Positions 9,287 to 18,933 of a stretch of 64,000 nt of DNA are shown piece after piece. Position numbers and translations under genes: made by a program. The notes beneath the pieces are model-generated. The model was given only the letters and a program-made list of their open reading frames with translations, ran no database searches and was not told the DNA's origin. Each line of letters starts with the position of its first letter. The stretch's first letter is position 1. The DNA lies in NCBI GenBank assembly GCA_963792125.1, contig CAWBVA010000003.1, positions 1 to 64,000 on the forward strand, written 5' to 3'. The DNA comes from Methanocella_A sp963792125. GTDB taxonomy: Archaea; Halobacteriota; Methanocellia; Methanocellales; Methanocellaceae.

Positions 9287-10234
9287 ATGATCGATCTCGA
9301 CAAAATTGTTATGGTTATCGCGGAGCGCAAAGCGAAGATCGTCGGCCTGCAGTTCCCCGAGGGCCTCAAGCGTCAGGGCCCGGAAATTGCAAAGGCCGTC
9401 GAGTCGATGACAGGCACGACCGTCATCATATCTGGCGACCCGTGCTATGGCGCCTGCGACGTGGACGACGGCCTGCTGGACATGGTGGACGTGCTCTTCC
9501 ACTTCGGGCATTCCCGGCTGCTGGAGGACGATCGCATCGTCTACATGGAGTATTATCATGATGTGGACGTGGAAGCCGCGGTTATGCAGGCGCTGCCCAT
9601 GCTCGGGAAGCGTGTCGGAGTCGTGACCACGGTGCAGCATATCCGCATGCTGCCTAGAATCGAAGCCATCCTGGCTGCTGCCGGTAAAGAGCCGGTCGTC
9701 AGGCCTGGCGACTCGCGCATCACGTACCCTGGCCAGCTTCTGGGATGCAACTTCAGCGCCGCGCCTAAAGATGTGGACTCGGTATTGTATGTCGGCACAG
9801 GCAACTTCCACCCGATGGGCGTACAGATGACCTCGCAGGTGCCGGTCATTGCCGCAGACCCGTTCACCGGCGAGGCCCGGAAGGTCGATATCGAGCGTAT
9901 CATGCGGCAGCGTTATGCTATTATGGCCAAAGCGCTGGACGCTAAAAAGTGGGGGGTCATCATCGGCATGAAGCCCGGACAGAAGCGGCTGGAGCTGGCA
10001 AAGCGGATCAAAGAGGTGGCCGGTGATGCAGTGCTTATTACGATACGCGAGATATCGCCGGAGCGGCTGATCGCGTTCAAGGTGGACGCCTATGTTTCGA
10101 CAGTATGTCCGCGTGTGGCCATCGATGACGCGCTGCGGTTCAATGTCCCGGTGTTGACGCCCGTCGAGTTCGACATCGTCAAGGGCCTGAAGAAGTGGGA
10201 CGAGCTGGCCTTCGACGAGATACGGGGCGATTGA
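9287..10234 (+). CDS. dph2: Diphthamide synthase Dph2 (3-amino-3-carboxypropyl transferase)
   Basis: The 315-residue protein transfers the 3-amino-3-carboxypropyl group of S-adenosylmethionine to a histidine of elongation factor 2, the first step of diphthamide synthesis. Archaeal Dph2 is a homodimer whose unusual radical-SAM [4Fe-4S] cluster is held by three cysteines from three domains. Candidates are visible: GDPCYGACD (Cys53/Cys57), LLGCNF (Cys154) and STVCPRVA (Cys274). Length fits the archaeal family. A TATA-rich region precedes it. It stands alone upstream of endA, separated by about 120 bases. Confidence 0.95.
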   Translation: MIDLDKIVMVIAERKAKIVGLQFPEGLKRQGPEIAKAVESMTGTTVIISGDPCYGACDVDDGLLDMVDVLFHFGHSRLLEDDRIVYMEYYHDVDVEAAVMQALPMLGKRVGVVTTVQHIRMLPRIEAILAAAGKEPVVRPGDSRITYPGQLLGCNFSAAPKDVDSVLYVGTGNFHPMGVQMTSQVPVIAADPFTGEARKVDIERIMRQRYAIMAKALDAKKWGVIIGMKPGQKRLELAKRIKEVAGDAVLITIREISPERLIAFKVDAYVSTVCPRVAIDDALRFNVPVLTPVEFDIVKGLKKWDELAFDEIRGD

Positions 10235-10352
10235 AGCATCCCGGCTTGCACGCGCACGAGAGGCCACAGCACATTCGTCCATTCCGGCCTCTGAAGGTGC
10301 TATTGGCTTATCTTTTTATATCATCACTCATATGATATGCGCAGAGGGTTGC

Positions 10353-11405
10353 ATGAAAGGTATTCTCCAGGGCGACAGGGTGATCTTCGGCGCGGAGGCC
10401 GTGCCGGAGCTATACGAGACCCTGTACTACGGCAGGATCAAGGGCGATAAGCTTGAGCTGGCGCTGGTCGAGGCCGCTTATCTGCTGGACCGGGAGAAAA
10501 TTTCCGTCACCGCCGACGGTAAGCAGATGGGATTCCGGGAACTGTTCATTCTTGCTTCGCAGGCACAGGAGCTTTTCGAGCTGAAGTACATCGTCTACCG
10601 TGACTTGCGGGAGCGGGGCTACTTCGTGCAGCCGGGCGTAATCGACTTTCGTGTCTTTCCCAGGGGCGGACGACCCAACGTCACGCCTTCGAAATATTTT
10701 GTCCACGTGATCAGCGAGCGCAAGCCGCTGCCGCTGGCGGATATTGTAGGCAACCTGCAGGCCGCCCTCAATGTGCGCAAGGAGATGGTGCTCGCCATCG
10801 TCGACGAGGAGAGCGACATCACCTACTATGGCGTGAAAGCGAACACGTTGAAGGGACAGATGTCCCTGCCGGACGTGACGCCGTAGCCCGGTAATGCGAC
10901 GCTGCTGGAAGACCGCGTTGTTATCTGGAATCACGGGCTGTCAGAGACGCTTCACGGACAGGGATTCTACGGCAACCCGCTGGACGAGCACCGGCTCCAG
11001 CTTTCGCTGGTCGAGTCGGCGTACCTGATCATGAGGGGCAGGCTGGAGGTCACTGACCGGTCCGGGGCTCTGATGACACTCGATGCCTTCGTGGCCAGAG
11101 CGCTGGCTTTCGAGCCGGAATTCGAGATGAAACTCAAGGTCTACGCGGACCTGCGGGACAAAGGCCTGGTAGCCAAGACCGGGTTTAAATTCGGCAGCAG
11201 CTTCCGCGTCTACGAGCAGGTGGAGTCGGTCGAGAAGATCCCGCACTCCCGTTTCCTGGTCGATGCGCATGTCTTTGATTATGTGTTCCATCTCCAGGCT
11301 CTCTCCCGATCGGTACGGCTGGCAAACAGCGTCCGCAAGGAAATGGTCTTCGCCTACGAAAAAGACGGCATTCACTATTTCAGTCTGGGACGAATCAAGC
11401 TATAG
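10353..11405 (+). CDS. endA: tRNA-splicing endonuclease EndA, two-repeat type, with in-frame TAG at 10884
   Basis: EndA cuts the bulge-helix-bulge at intron borders of archaeal pre-tRNA. The start at 10353 follows GAGGG. The first repeat (about 177 codons) has the fold but lacks the catalytic Tyr and His (FRVFP, TPSKYF). The second repeat has all three: FRVYEQ, PHSRFLV and SVRKEMV. This is the fused two-repeat arrangement in which only one repeat is catalytic. Codon 178 is TAG, and the frame continues on both sides without any shift (TP-TAG-PGNAT). No start codon in frame follows until 11031, well inside the second repeat. A C-to-T change of CAG, a read error, or readthrough are the options. 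Confidence 0.85.
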
Positions 11406-11511
11406 TGCCTGGCTTATTGCGCTGTCTCTGCGGATGATGCGGACTCTACCTGCCACACGCTGGCCGTAGCCCCGTTTTCCGGTCGTCGCTGATTGTGACG
11501 TTCGGTAATGG

Positions 11512-11901
11512 CTAGAGTCTCGTCGGGACAGTCGCTGGATTATAGCCCGTGTACACTTGCTGGCTTAACGATGGCTGCGCGTACAGCGGGACGGTGTTCG
11601 GATTATAAGATGTCTGCGGGTTGTACGATACCCCCGGCTGTGCCGGAAAGAGGTTCTGGTACGTCGACCGATCGATTCCCCCAATTTGCCCCGGTCCGGG
11701 CGGCAGCGGCTGCGGGTTGAGCTGGACATAGTCCGGATTGATCTGTGACGACCACGGGCTGTAGCCCGTTCTGGGTGGCAGCGGCTGTGGGTTCAGCATA
11801 ACCTGCGAAGGGTCGTACCGGGTGTATAGCTGCTGGCTATTAGGCGGCAGTGGCTGCGGGTTCAGCGCGACCGCCGGCATCGTGATAAATGAAATCATCA
11901 T
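11512..11901 (-). CDS. Secreted protein with LNPQPLPP repeats
   Basis: The N-terminus KKFAIVIGMMISFITMPAVA is a signal peptide, but no good start codon lies before the KK. The first methionine in frame is at 11901, inside the hydrophobic part, and the frame stays open without a convincing start up to 12066. The mature part has three copies of LNPQPLPP (near 11697, 11773 and 11843) separated by 23-26 residues rich in Tyr, Ser and Pro, and then a YNP/TVP-rich end. No enzyme-like domain is present. It is likely extracellular and unstructured. The motif is one I know as recurring in unrelated secreted proteins without known function. Confidence 0.7.
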   Translation of the reverse strand: MMISFITMPAVALNPQPLPPNSQQLYTRYDPSQVMLNPQPLPPRTGYSPWSSQINPDYVQLNPQPLPPGPGQIGGIDRSTYQNLFPAQPGVSYNPQTSYNPNTVPLYAQPSLSQQVYTGYNPATVPTRL

Positions 11902-12174
11902 TCCGATAACTATGGCAAATTTCTTTAAATGTATACATAAGCGATAGGAAAATATCAGATGATATTTAAATATCCTCGGGAAATCCGTATGGCCATTGTC
12001 GTCGCAGCTAGTGCAGGGATTGCTCGCGGCCTGGTCGGCCTGCGACCGCTTATTCAACAGTAACATTAAAGTAAGTTAAAATCATTATGCTGCGATGGTT
12101 ATCTTAGAAAGAGACCTCGATAGACATGGGAGACTGATCGGACAATTTTAGTCACATGTCACAGGTGGATGAAG

Positions 12175-13428
12175 ATGAACAAGGACTTCACTGTGACGCC
12201 GTGGGACGTGAGCGGCAAAATCGATTACAAGAAGCTCATCGAGGAGTTCGGCACCGAGCCGATCGACGAAGACCTGCTCGCACGCTGGCAGCGTATCACC
12301 GGGAGCATACCGTTCGCACTGCGCAGGAAGATCTTCTTCTCTCACCGCGACCTGAAGTGGCTGCTGGACCGGTACGAGGCCGGGGAGAAGTTCGTCCTCT
12401 ACACCGGCCGAGGGCCTTCCGGTCACACACATCTCGGCCACCTGATGCCCTGGATGTTCACGAAGTACCTGCAGGACACGTTCGACGTGCCGCTGTACTT
12501 CCAGATGACTGACGACGAGAAGTTCATGTACAAGCCGGAACTGGCCCAGAAAGACGCGATGTCCTTCGCCTACGAGAATGCGCTGGACGTGATCGCGCTG
12601 GGCTTCGACCCGAAGAAGACGCGAATCTTCTCTGACTACGAGTATAGCAAGACGCTCTACCGTATTGCCACCGAGGTGGCCAAGAAGATCACGTTCTCTA
12701 CCGCGAAAGCGGTGTTCGGGTTCGACAACAGCACCAACATCGGCATGATCTTCTTCACCGCGATGCAGTCGGCCCCGGCGTTCCTGCCCTCGGTCGAGGC
12801 GGGCAAGAATATGCCGGTGCTCATCCCGCAGGCCATCGACCAGGACCCGCATTTCCGGGTAACGCGCGACGTGGCGCCGAAGCTCGGCTACTACAAGCCG
12901 GCGGCCATTCACTGCACCTTCCTGCCGGGGCTCGGCGGGTCGGACAAGATGTCGGCGTCGAAGCCGGAAATGACCATCTACACCATCGATGATCCGAAGA
13001 CCGCGAAGAAGAAGATTCTGAGCGCCTTCACCGGCGGCAAAGTCTCCATACAGGAGCAGAAGGAACAGGGCGGCGTGCCCTCGATCTGCGCGATTTACCA
13101 GTATTACTATTACCTGTTCGAGATGGACCAGGAAAAGCTCGACCAGCGCGAGCAGAAGTGCCTGAAAGGCGAGATCATGTGCGGCGAGTGCAAGCAGGAA
13201 CTTGCCGACCGTGTCGTGAAGTTCCTGGAGAAGCACCAGGAGAACCGCGAGAAGGCGAAGGACAAGGTAGAGGACTTCCTGGTCAGCGACTACAGCGCGG
13301 TCTACGACAGGCTTAAGCGGCCCCAGGACAAAAAAGAGGTCGCGAAGCTGAAGAAGACAATGAAGGAGTACTGCAGCGTCAAAGAAGGCGATCGCATCTC
13401 CGTCGAGAAGTGCAGAGATTTCAAGTGA
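12175..13428 (+). CDS. trpS: Tryptophanyl-tRNA synthetase
   Basis: The 417-residue class I synthetase charges tRNA-Trp. The HIGH-type motif is PSGHTHLGH and the KMSKS-type motif GSDKMSASKPE, both placed as in the archaeal/eukaryal TrpRS group. The ATG at 12175 is preferred over 12169 since AGGTGG then has proper spacing. The C-terminal helical region (KKEVAKLKKTMKEYC) is usual. It lies 21 bases before pheS on the same strand, so the three synthetase genes probably form one transcript. Confidence 0.95.
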   Translation: MNKDFTVTPWDVSGKIDYKKLIEEFGTEPIDEDLLARWQRITGSIPFALRRKIFFSHRDLKWLLDRYEAGEKFVLYTGRGPSGHTHLGHLMPWMFTKYLQDTFDVPLYFQMTDDEKFMYKPELAQKDAMSFAYENALDVIALGFDPKKTRIFSDYEYSKTLYRIATEVAKKITFSTAKAVFGFDNSTNIGMIFFTAMQSAPAFLPSVEAGKNMPVLIPQAIDQDPHFRVTRDVAPKLGYYKPAAIHCTFLPGLGGSDKMSASKPEMTIYTIDDPKTAKKKILSAFTGGKVSIQEQKEQGGVPSICAIYQYYYYLFEMDQEKLDQREQKCLKGEIMCGECKQELADRVVKFLEKHQENREKAKDKVEDFLVSDYSAVYDRLKRPQDKKEVAKLKKTMKEYCSVKEGDRISVEKCRDFK

Positions 13429-13449
13429 TCTTTTCAAGAAGGGAAGGTA

Positions 13450-14938
13450 ATGGATTTAACGATCAATGAGCGAGTGGTGCTCAAAGAGCTCGGGGAGCAG
13501 GAGGCGACGGCGAACGAGATCGCCGTGCGTACCGGCCTGAAAGTCGGATGCCGTTACGCAGGCGTCCGCCATGCTCGCGGATAAGGGGCTCGCATTAGTA
13601 AGGGACGAAGTCGAGACAGAGTACGTGCTTACGGAAGAAGGCAGGAAATATGCAGACCTTGGACTGCCCGAGCGCGTCGTCCATGACGCGCTGCCTGACA
13701 GGGGCCTGTCACTTGACGACCTGAAGAAAACGTTCCCCCCGGGCGTCGTGAACATAGCCATGGGCTGGCTGCGGCAGAAGGGCTGGGCGAAGTTCGAGAA
13801 GCGGGACGGCCAGACCATTATTATCCCGCAGAACGCGCCTCCGTCGGCAGACGAGAAAGCACTCGAGGCCATCGTCCTGCACAAGCCCTCAAAGAGCCTT
13901 GACACTAAAGCCATAAAAGACCTCACGAAGCGAAATCTCGTCCTCATGGTCGAAGAAAAGGAGAAGCTTGTCAGGACCACCGATGCCGGCGAGCGCATCA
14001 AGGCGATGGGCATCGAGATAACTGAAGAGGTTGCCCAGCTCACTCCGGAAATGATCGCTACAGGGTCGTGGCAGGGTAAGACCTTCCGCAAGTTCGATGT
14101 GTCGGCACCGATGCTGCCCGAGTATGGTGGCAAAAAGCACATCCTGCGCATGGGCATGGACACTGTGAAGCGCATGCTTATCGAGATGGGCTTCAAGGAG
14201 ATGGAAGGCCCCATGATCGACGCAGAGTTCTACGTCAACGACCTTCTCTTCATGCCCCAGGACCACCCTGCGCGCACTCACTGGGACCAGTTCAACGTCA
14301 AAGACCCTAAATACATTCACCGCCTGCCGGACGACCTTGTAACCCGCGTCAAGCAGGTACACAAGGACGGCGGCAATACCGGCTCGCTCGGCTGGAACTA
14401 CGAATGGGACGAAATGATCGCTAAAAAGCTGGTGCTGCGCGGCCACACGACCTCGCTCACGGCAAGGTACCTGGCCCGGTACAATAAGCCGCCCCATAAA
14501 TTCTTCTCCGTCGAGAAGGTGTTCCGGAACGATACGATCGATCAAACACATTTACTGGAGTTCTGCCAGATCGAAGGCTGGGTCATGGACCACCACCTGA
14601 GCGTGCGTGACCTCATGGGCACTTTCAGGGAGTTCTACAACCGCTTTGGCATAACGACGTTGAAGTTCAAGCCGACGTATAATCCCTACACGGAGCCGAG
14701 CCTGGAAATATACGGGCGGCACCCGAAGACCAACCGCTGGATCGAGGTGGGCAACTCCGGCATGTTCCGGGACGAGATGCTCGCACCGTTCGGCATCGAT
14801 TGCGACGTGATGGCCTGGGGCCTGTCGCTGGAGCGGCTGATGATGATCCTCTACGGCTACGAAGACATCCGGGACCTGCATGGTCCGCTATGTAACATCG
14901 ATTTCCTCAGGAGCGTGCCTGTCATATGGCAACAGTAA
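13450..14938 (+). pseudogene. pheS: Phenylalanyl-tRNA synthetase alpha chain, one-base insertion near 13546
   Basis: PheS forms the catalytic half of the (alpha-beta)2 PheRS. The start at 13450 follows GAAGGTA and reads MDLTINERVVLKELG, a winged-helix tRNA-binding start. At AAAGTCGGATGCC an extra G moves the frame; removing it gives KVDAVTQASAMLADKG and continues to 14938, about 495 residues, normal for archaea. Class II motifs follow: motif 2 region KVFRNDTIDQTHLLEF and motif 3 GLSLERLMMI. The enzyme is essential, so a read error is the simplest explanation. It overlaps pheT by 13 bases, indicating coupled translation. Confidence 0.9.
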
Positions 14939-16586
14939 CACTGAACTTCCCCGACCTCGTAAAGCTCATCGGCAGAGACGTCACCCTCGACAAAGTCCGG
15001 GAGGATTTATTCGAGCTGGGGCTGGAGACCGAGGACGTACAGGGCGACGAGGTAACCTTCGAAGTTACCAGCGACCGGGCCGACCTGCTATCGGAGGAAG
15101 GCATCGCTTTGATGCTCCGCGCTTTCTACGGCATCAAGACCGGGCTCACCGTTCCGAAAGTCCATAAATCTGACTACCGGCTGATCGTCAACCGCGAGGT
15201 CGAGCCAGTCAGGCCATTCGTCACTGGCGCCATCGTCAGGAACGTCCGTTTCACCGACGAGTCGATCAAGTCGCTGATGCACCTGCAGGAGAAGCTGCAC
15301 GGCACCTTCGGCCGCAAACGCAAGAAGGGCGCTGTCGGCGTTCACGACCTGTCAGCGATCAAGGGCAAGACCATCCATTACCGGGCTGTGCCGGCGGACA
15401 GCGTGAAGTTCGTGCCGCTGCAGAGCGACACGGAGATGACGCTGGCCGATGTGCTGGAGAAGCACCCGAAGGGCATGGACTACCGCTATGTGCTCGAAGA
15501 CAAGAAACTGATGCCGATCATCGTGGATGACGAAGCTATCTTCTCTTTCCCGCCAATCATCAACTCGAAGCGGACCGAGGTGTCCATCGATACGCACGAC
15601 CTGCTCATCGAGCTGACCGGCGAGGACATGCGGACTATCGACTACATGCTCAACATCGTCCTGTACTCGCTCGACATGCGCGGCGCCGAAATCTACGGTA
15701 TCGATGTAGAATACCCCGACCGTAAGGTGTCCAGGCCGGATTTCAGTGTCCGCACCATGAGTGTGGACGTAGAATACATCAACAACATGCTTGGCCTGGA
15801 GCTGACCGCACAGCAGATCAAGGGGCTGCTGGAGCGCATGGGCTTCGGCGTCAGCGAGGCGGCGAGCGACTACGTGATCGCCGACATCCCGCCGTACCGG
15901 GCGGACATCCTCCACAAACGCGACGTGGTAGACGACGTGGGCAGGGCATACGGCTATAATAACATCAGGCCGACCTACCCGAACACGCCTTCCGTGGGCG
16001 GGCTTACGGCCAATAACCGCCTGTGCAGCGCTGCGAGAGACCTGATGATAGGCCTGGGCTGCCAGGACACGCTGAACTTCGTCCTGATCGGCAAGGACGA
16101 GACATTCACGAAGATGAACGCACCGGAGACAAACGATGTCATCGAGGTAGCCAACCCGTATGCCGAGCAGTACAACGTCGTCCGGCCGTCGATTCTCCCG
16201 TCGCTCCTGATCGTGCTGTCCAACAACCTGCACCGGGAGTACCCGCAGAACATCTTCGAGATCGGCAAGACCGCGCACATCGACCGGAGCGAGAATACCA
16301 GCGTGAAGGAAGAGGACCACATCGCCTGTGCGCTGTGCTATGCGAAAGCCGGCTACAACGAGATCAAGTCGAAGCTGCAGGCGCTATGCCTTAACTTCGG
16401 CAAGCGGATAAGCTCCGCACCGTGGCCACTGACCACCCGTCGTACATATCCGGCCGGTGCGCCGAGATATACATCGGCGACAGGAATGTCGGCATGATCG
16501 GCGAGCTGAACCCCGTCGTATTGAAGAAATGGGGCATCGAGATGCCCATCGCGGCCTTCGAGATGGAAATGTCTGCTTTGAAATAA
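14926..16586 (+). pseudogene. pheT: Phenylalanyl-tRNA synthetase beta chain, one-base deletion near 16404
   Basis: PheT has the B3/B4 and B5 domains of the non-catalytic partner; in archaea it is about 550 residues, as here after repair (553). Recognisable parts are the N-terminal TLNFPDLVKLIGRDV, the B5 region FSVRTMSVDVEYINNMLG and DDVGRAYGYNNI. The frame as written stops at 16497 after a nonsense tail. Restoring a G at AAGCGGATAAG gives ADKLRTVATDHPSYISG to MEMSALK and a stop at 16584. The shifted C-terminus belongs to the catalytic-core-like domain, so the truncation would harm function. Together with pheS this is strong evidence for indel errors in the sequence. Confidence 0.9.
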
Positions 16587-16802
16587 GTGACATTTCTGTC
16601 TGCCTTCACAAAAGCCATGTGAAAGCCTGCCTGCAGGGACCGTAGTGCAGCTCGTACGGCCGCTAGCGTGCACACGCATGCCCTGGCATACGGCCGGGGT
16701 GCCGTTTTCCATTTATCTTCGGATAGCCTGGTTTTAAAATCCCTTGTGTCCCTGGAGAGAACATTGTCTTGCGTGCCTGCACAAGAACAAAACAATGCCA
16801 CT

Positions 16803-17405
16803 TTAAAAAAATATTTCGTCCTGTGAGAATCTGACCTTCGGTAGTGGCCGGTCTGCAGCTTTTCCCAGGGCGACCAGCAGCACGGGGACAAGATTTTCCG
16901 GTAGCGCCAGTATACGGACATATTCTTTCGCGTTGAAACCGCCCATGAGTGATGCGTCGATCCCCAGCGCTTTCGCGCCGTTGACGGCGTTGCCCACCGC
17001 GAGAAATACGTCCCACTGCGACCGGTTCAGCCGCTCCTCGGGCGACCGGCCCATGATCATTTTTGCCACGCCCGCCATGTGCTGGATTTCCGTCTCCGGC
17101 AGCCCGGCCTTTTTCATGGACGCTTCCAGCCGGGGCCAGTGTGATTCAAGGTCTCTATCCGCACAAAACAACAAAAGATGCGAGCACGTCTTTATCCTTT
17201 CCTGGTTGAACGGCAGCGTAGCGGGAACGAGCCGGTCCAGCGTTTCCCTGTCTCCGATCACCTTGATCTTCCATGGCTGGAGGTTGTCGGCGGACGGTGC
17301 GTAGCGGATAATGTCAAAAAGCTCCCGTAGCCGGGCGTCGTCAATCTTGCTGCCGTCGAACTTCTTCGCGTTATAGCGCTGCGTGACAATAGTCTTAAAA
17401 TCCAT
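16803..17405 (-). CDS. Nitroreductase family protein
   Basis: The 200-residue product has the NfsB-like FMN-binding pattern: TIVTQRYNAKKF at the start, the PSADNLQPWKI segment, AVGNAVNGAKALGID and the final KVRFSQDE. It probably reduces quinones or nitro compounds with a nicotinamide or deazaflavin donor. The start at 17405 agrees with the family; in-frame ATGs at 17414 and 17423 add only a few residues. Unlike the related gene at 7490, the frame is intact. Confidence 0.9.
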   Translation of the reverse strand: MDFKTIVTQRYNAKKFDGSKIDDARLRELFDIIRYAPSADNLQPWKIKVIGDRETLDRLVPATLPFNQERIKTCSHLLLFCADRDLESHWPRLEASMKKAGLPETEIQHMAGVAKMIMGRSPEERLNRSQWDVFLAVGNAVNGAKALGIDASLMGGFNAKEYVRILALPENLVPVLLVALGKAADRPLPKVRFSQDEIFF

Positions 17406-17460
17406 GTTACTCATTCCGGCCATGTCACTCTGTTACGGGCGTGAAAAGACAGGGTCTCAA

Positions 17461-17577
17461 TTAATAATCATCCTTATCGCAGTCGTCCAGAGGCAGGAAC
17501 TCCGCTCTGGGGTCGATGATGGTCATCGTATCGAAATCGGCCTCTATTTCCCGGACCTTTTCGCGAAAGAGTTGCAT
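17461..17577 (-). CDS. Possible small acidic protein of 38 residues
   Basis: An open frame on the minus strand starts with MQLFREKVREIEADF and ends with LPLDDCDKDDY. A purine-rich GGTGGGGTGG lies about 10 bases before the ATG. Amino-acid composition is protein-like and amphipathic, and it occupies a spacer of the right size upstream of the PGF-CTERM gene. I do not recognise it; without homologs it remains a suggestion. Confidence 0.4.
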   Translation of the reverse strand: MQLFREKVREIEADFDTMTIIDPRAEFLPLDDCDKDDY

Positions 17578-17771
17578 AGAAGCTAATCCACCCCACCCCG
17601 ATAATAACGTATGGCAATATGTAAGCGGAATTCACCCGTCTGGCTCACAGGTTTGTCAGCAAGCATATATACTTCCGTTTTATAAAGGCGGGCTACATTC
17701 GTCAGGTCGCGGACGTCACGCAGATATAGCCTGTTGCTGTCCCGGAAAAATCGAAAAAAGAGAAGAAGCGT

Positions 17772-18529
17772 CTAGCGCTTCTTCTTTAATACCAGATATG
17801 CGACCACGAGCACGGATATAATCACTGGCAGCCCTCGAAGCCCGGCGAACTGGTCTTCGTCGGCGTCGGGGGCAGCGTGGGTCCGGGTGTTACCGTCGGC
17901 ATGGGCGTTGCCGTCACTGGCAATGGCGTAGGCGTAACGGGCACCGGTGTCGCGGTCACAGTCATCGGCGCAGGCATGGCGGGCACCTGCGCGGCTGGTG
18001 CCGGTGCGGCTGGTACTGGTGTGGGCGTTGCCGTAGCGTTTGGCACAGGTGTCACTGTCGAATTAGGTGCCGGAGTTGCTGTCGCATTAGGCGCGGGTGT
18101 CGCCGTAGCGTTGGGTGCCGGCGTTGCCGTAGCATTCGGTACTGGCGTCGGAGTGGCCGTCACTGTCGTTGTATTGATGTCGACCGTCGGTATCTGATAG
18201 TATTGCTGGGCCGTGCTTAACGGATCGACGGTATCCGTGTACGTGTGGCCCTGGTAGCTGGCGGTAAATGGCAAGGTTACCCCGTAGGGCACATTGCTGA
18301 TGGAGTATACGCCGCTTTGGCCCTGGTAGTCCTGCGTGGTCGCGGAATTGGAGCCGACGGTAACCGTCACGCCGTTAGTGGCCACGCCGTTGACCGTGAC
18401 CTGGCCGATGATCGAGGCAGTCGTTGAGGTCTGGTTCGTCGACTGCGCGAGCGCAGCGGCGGTTGACAGGCACACAAAAATGGCCGATACTATAAGCACA
18501 TAGAGTAGGATTCGTTTCTGATATGGCAT
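17772..18529 (-). pseudogene. PGF-CTERM surface protein, frame shifted just before the anchor
   Basis: A good AGGTGAG site precedes the ATG at 18529. The order is: signal peptide (residues about 1-35), an Ig-like/carboxypeptidase-regulatory domain (IIGQVTVNGVATNGV), then a long Pro/Thr stalk of repeats APNATATPAPNATATP. As written it stops at 17822 after SSPGFEGCQ. In the next frame the same DNA reads PGFEG-LPVIISVLVVAYLV-LKKKR and a stop at 17772. That is a PGF-CTERM tripartite signal, recognised by archaeosortase ArtA, which swaps the helix for a lipid anchor. One G missing near 17823 explains the difference. The stalk should be exported and glycosylated. Confidence 0.8.
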
Positions 18530-18698
18530 TCTCTCACCTGGTAACAAGCATTTTATGAGCATGTAATTATATAAAATATGCTAATAAAAATACCGAAAAA
18601 ACTCGTTTGCAGGCTTTTATTGGTTAAGCTCTGATAATTAGTATTTTTAAATACTCCGCAGGCAACCGATACATAGTCATTAGTGAAATGTTGTTTAC

Positions 18699-18844
18699 GC
18701 TGATAAGGCACTAGACACAGAGTACACATGAGTTCACAGGGTACACAGAGTACGTTTAAAGAACGGGCTACCGTAACCATCTTCCGTCAAGACTTCGTGT
18801 ACCTCTGTGAACATCTGTGTACTCGTGTGAGGTGCCTTATCAGC
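18699..18844. repeat. Palindromic element of CACAGAG-type 9-bp units
   Basis: The outer arms GCTGATAAGGCAC (18699) and GTGCCTTATCAGC (18844 end) are perfect inverted repeats. Inside, units such as ACACAGAGT and TCACAGGGT recur every 9 bases and are mirrored on the right side (CTCTGTGAACATCTGTG). The same core and ends recur at 52800-52916. It sits between two gene ends/starts (upstream of the PGF-CTERM gene, downstream of the ligase gene) and has no coding content. Confidence 0.85.
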
Positions 18845-18933
18845 ATACACAAAAAGTAATACACAATGACCTACTTTGTGTTTGGTGCCGGCTGAGCGTA
18901 TATTATGTGTGACTGATAACCGTTTTATCAGGG

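Noticed and set aside
10884..10886. Pyrrolysine codon in EndA as a firm call
   Set aside because: Nothing in this window (pylT, pylS) supports pyrrolysine, and base error or substitution is simpler.
12148..13437. Long minus-strand open frame of 429 codons
   Set aside because: Antisense to trpS, which has clear synthetase motifs.
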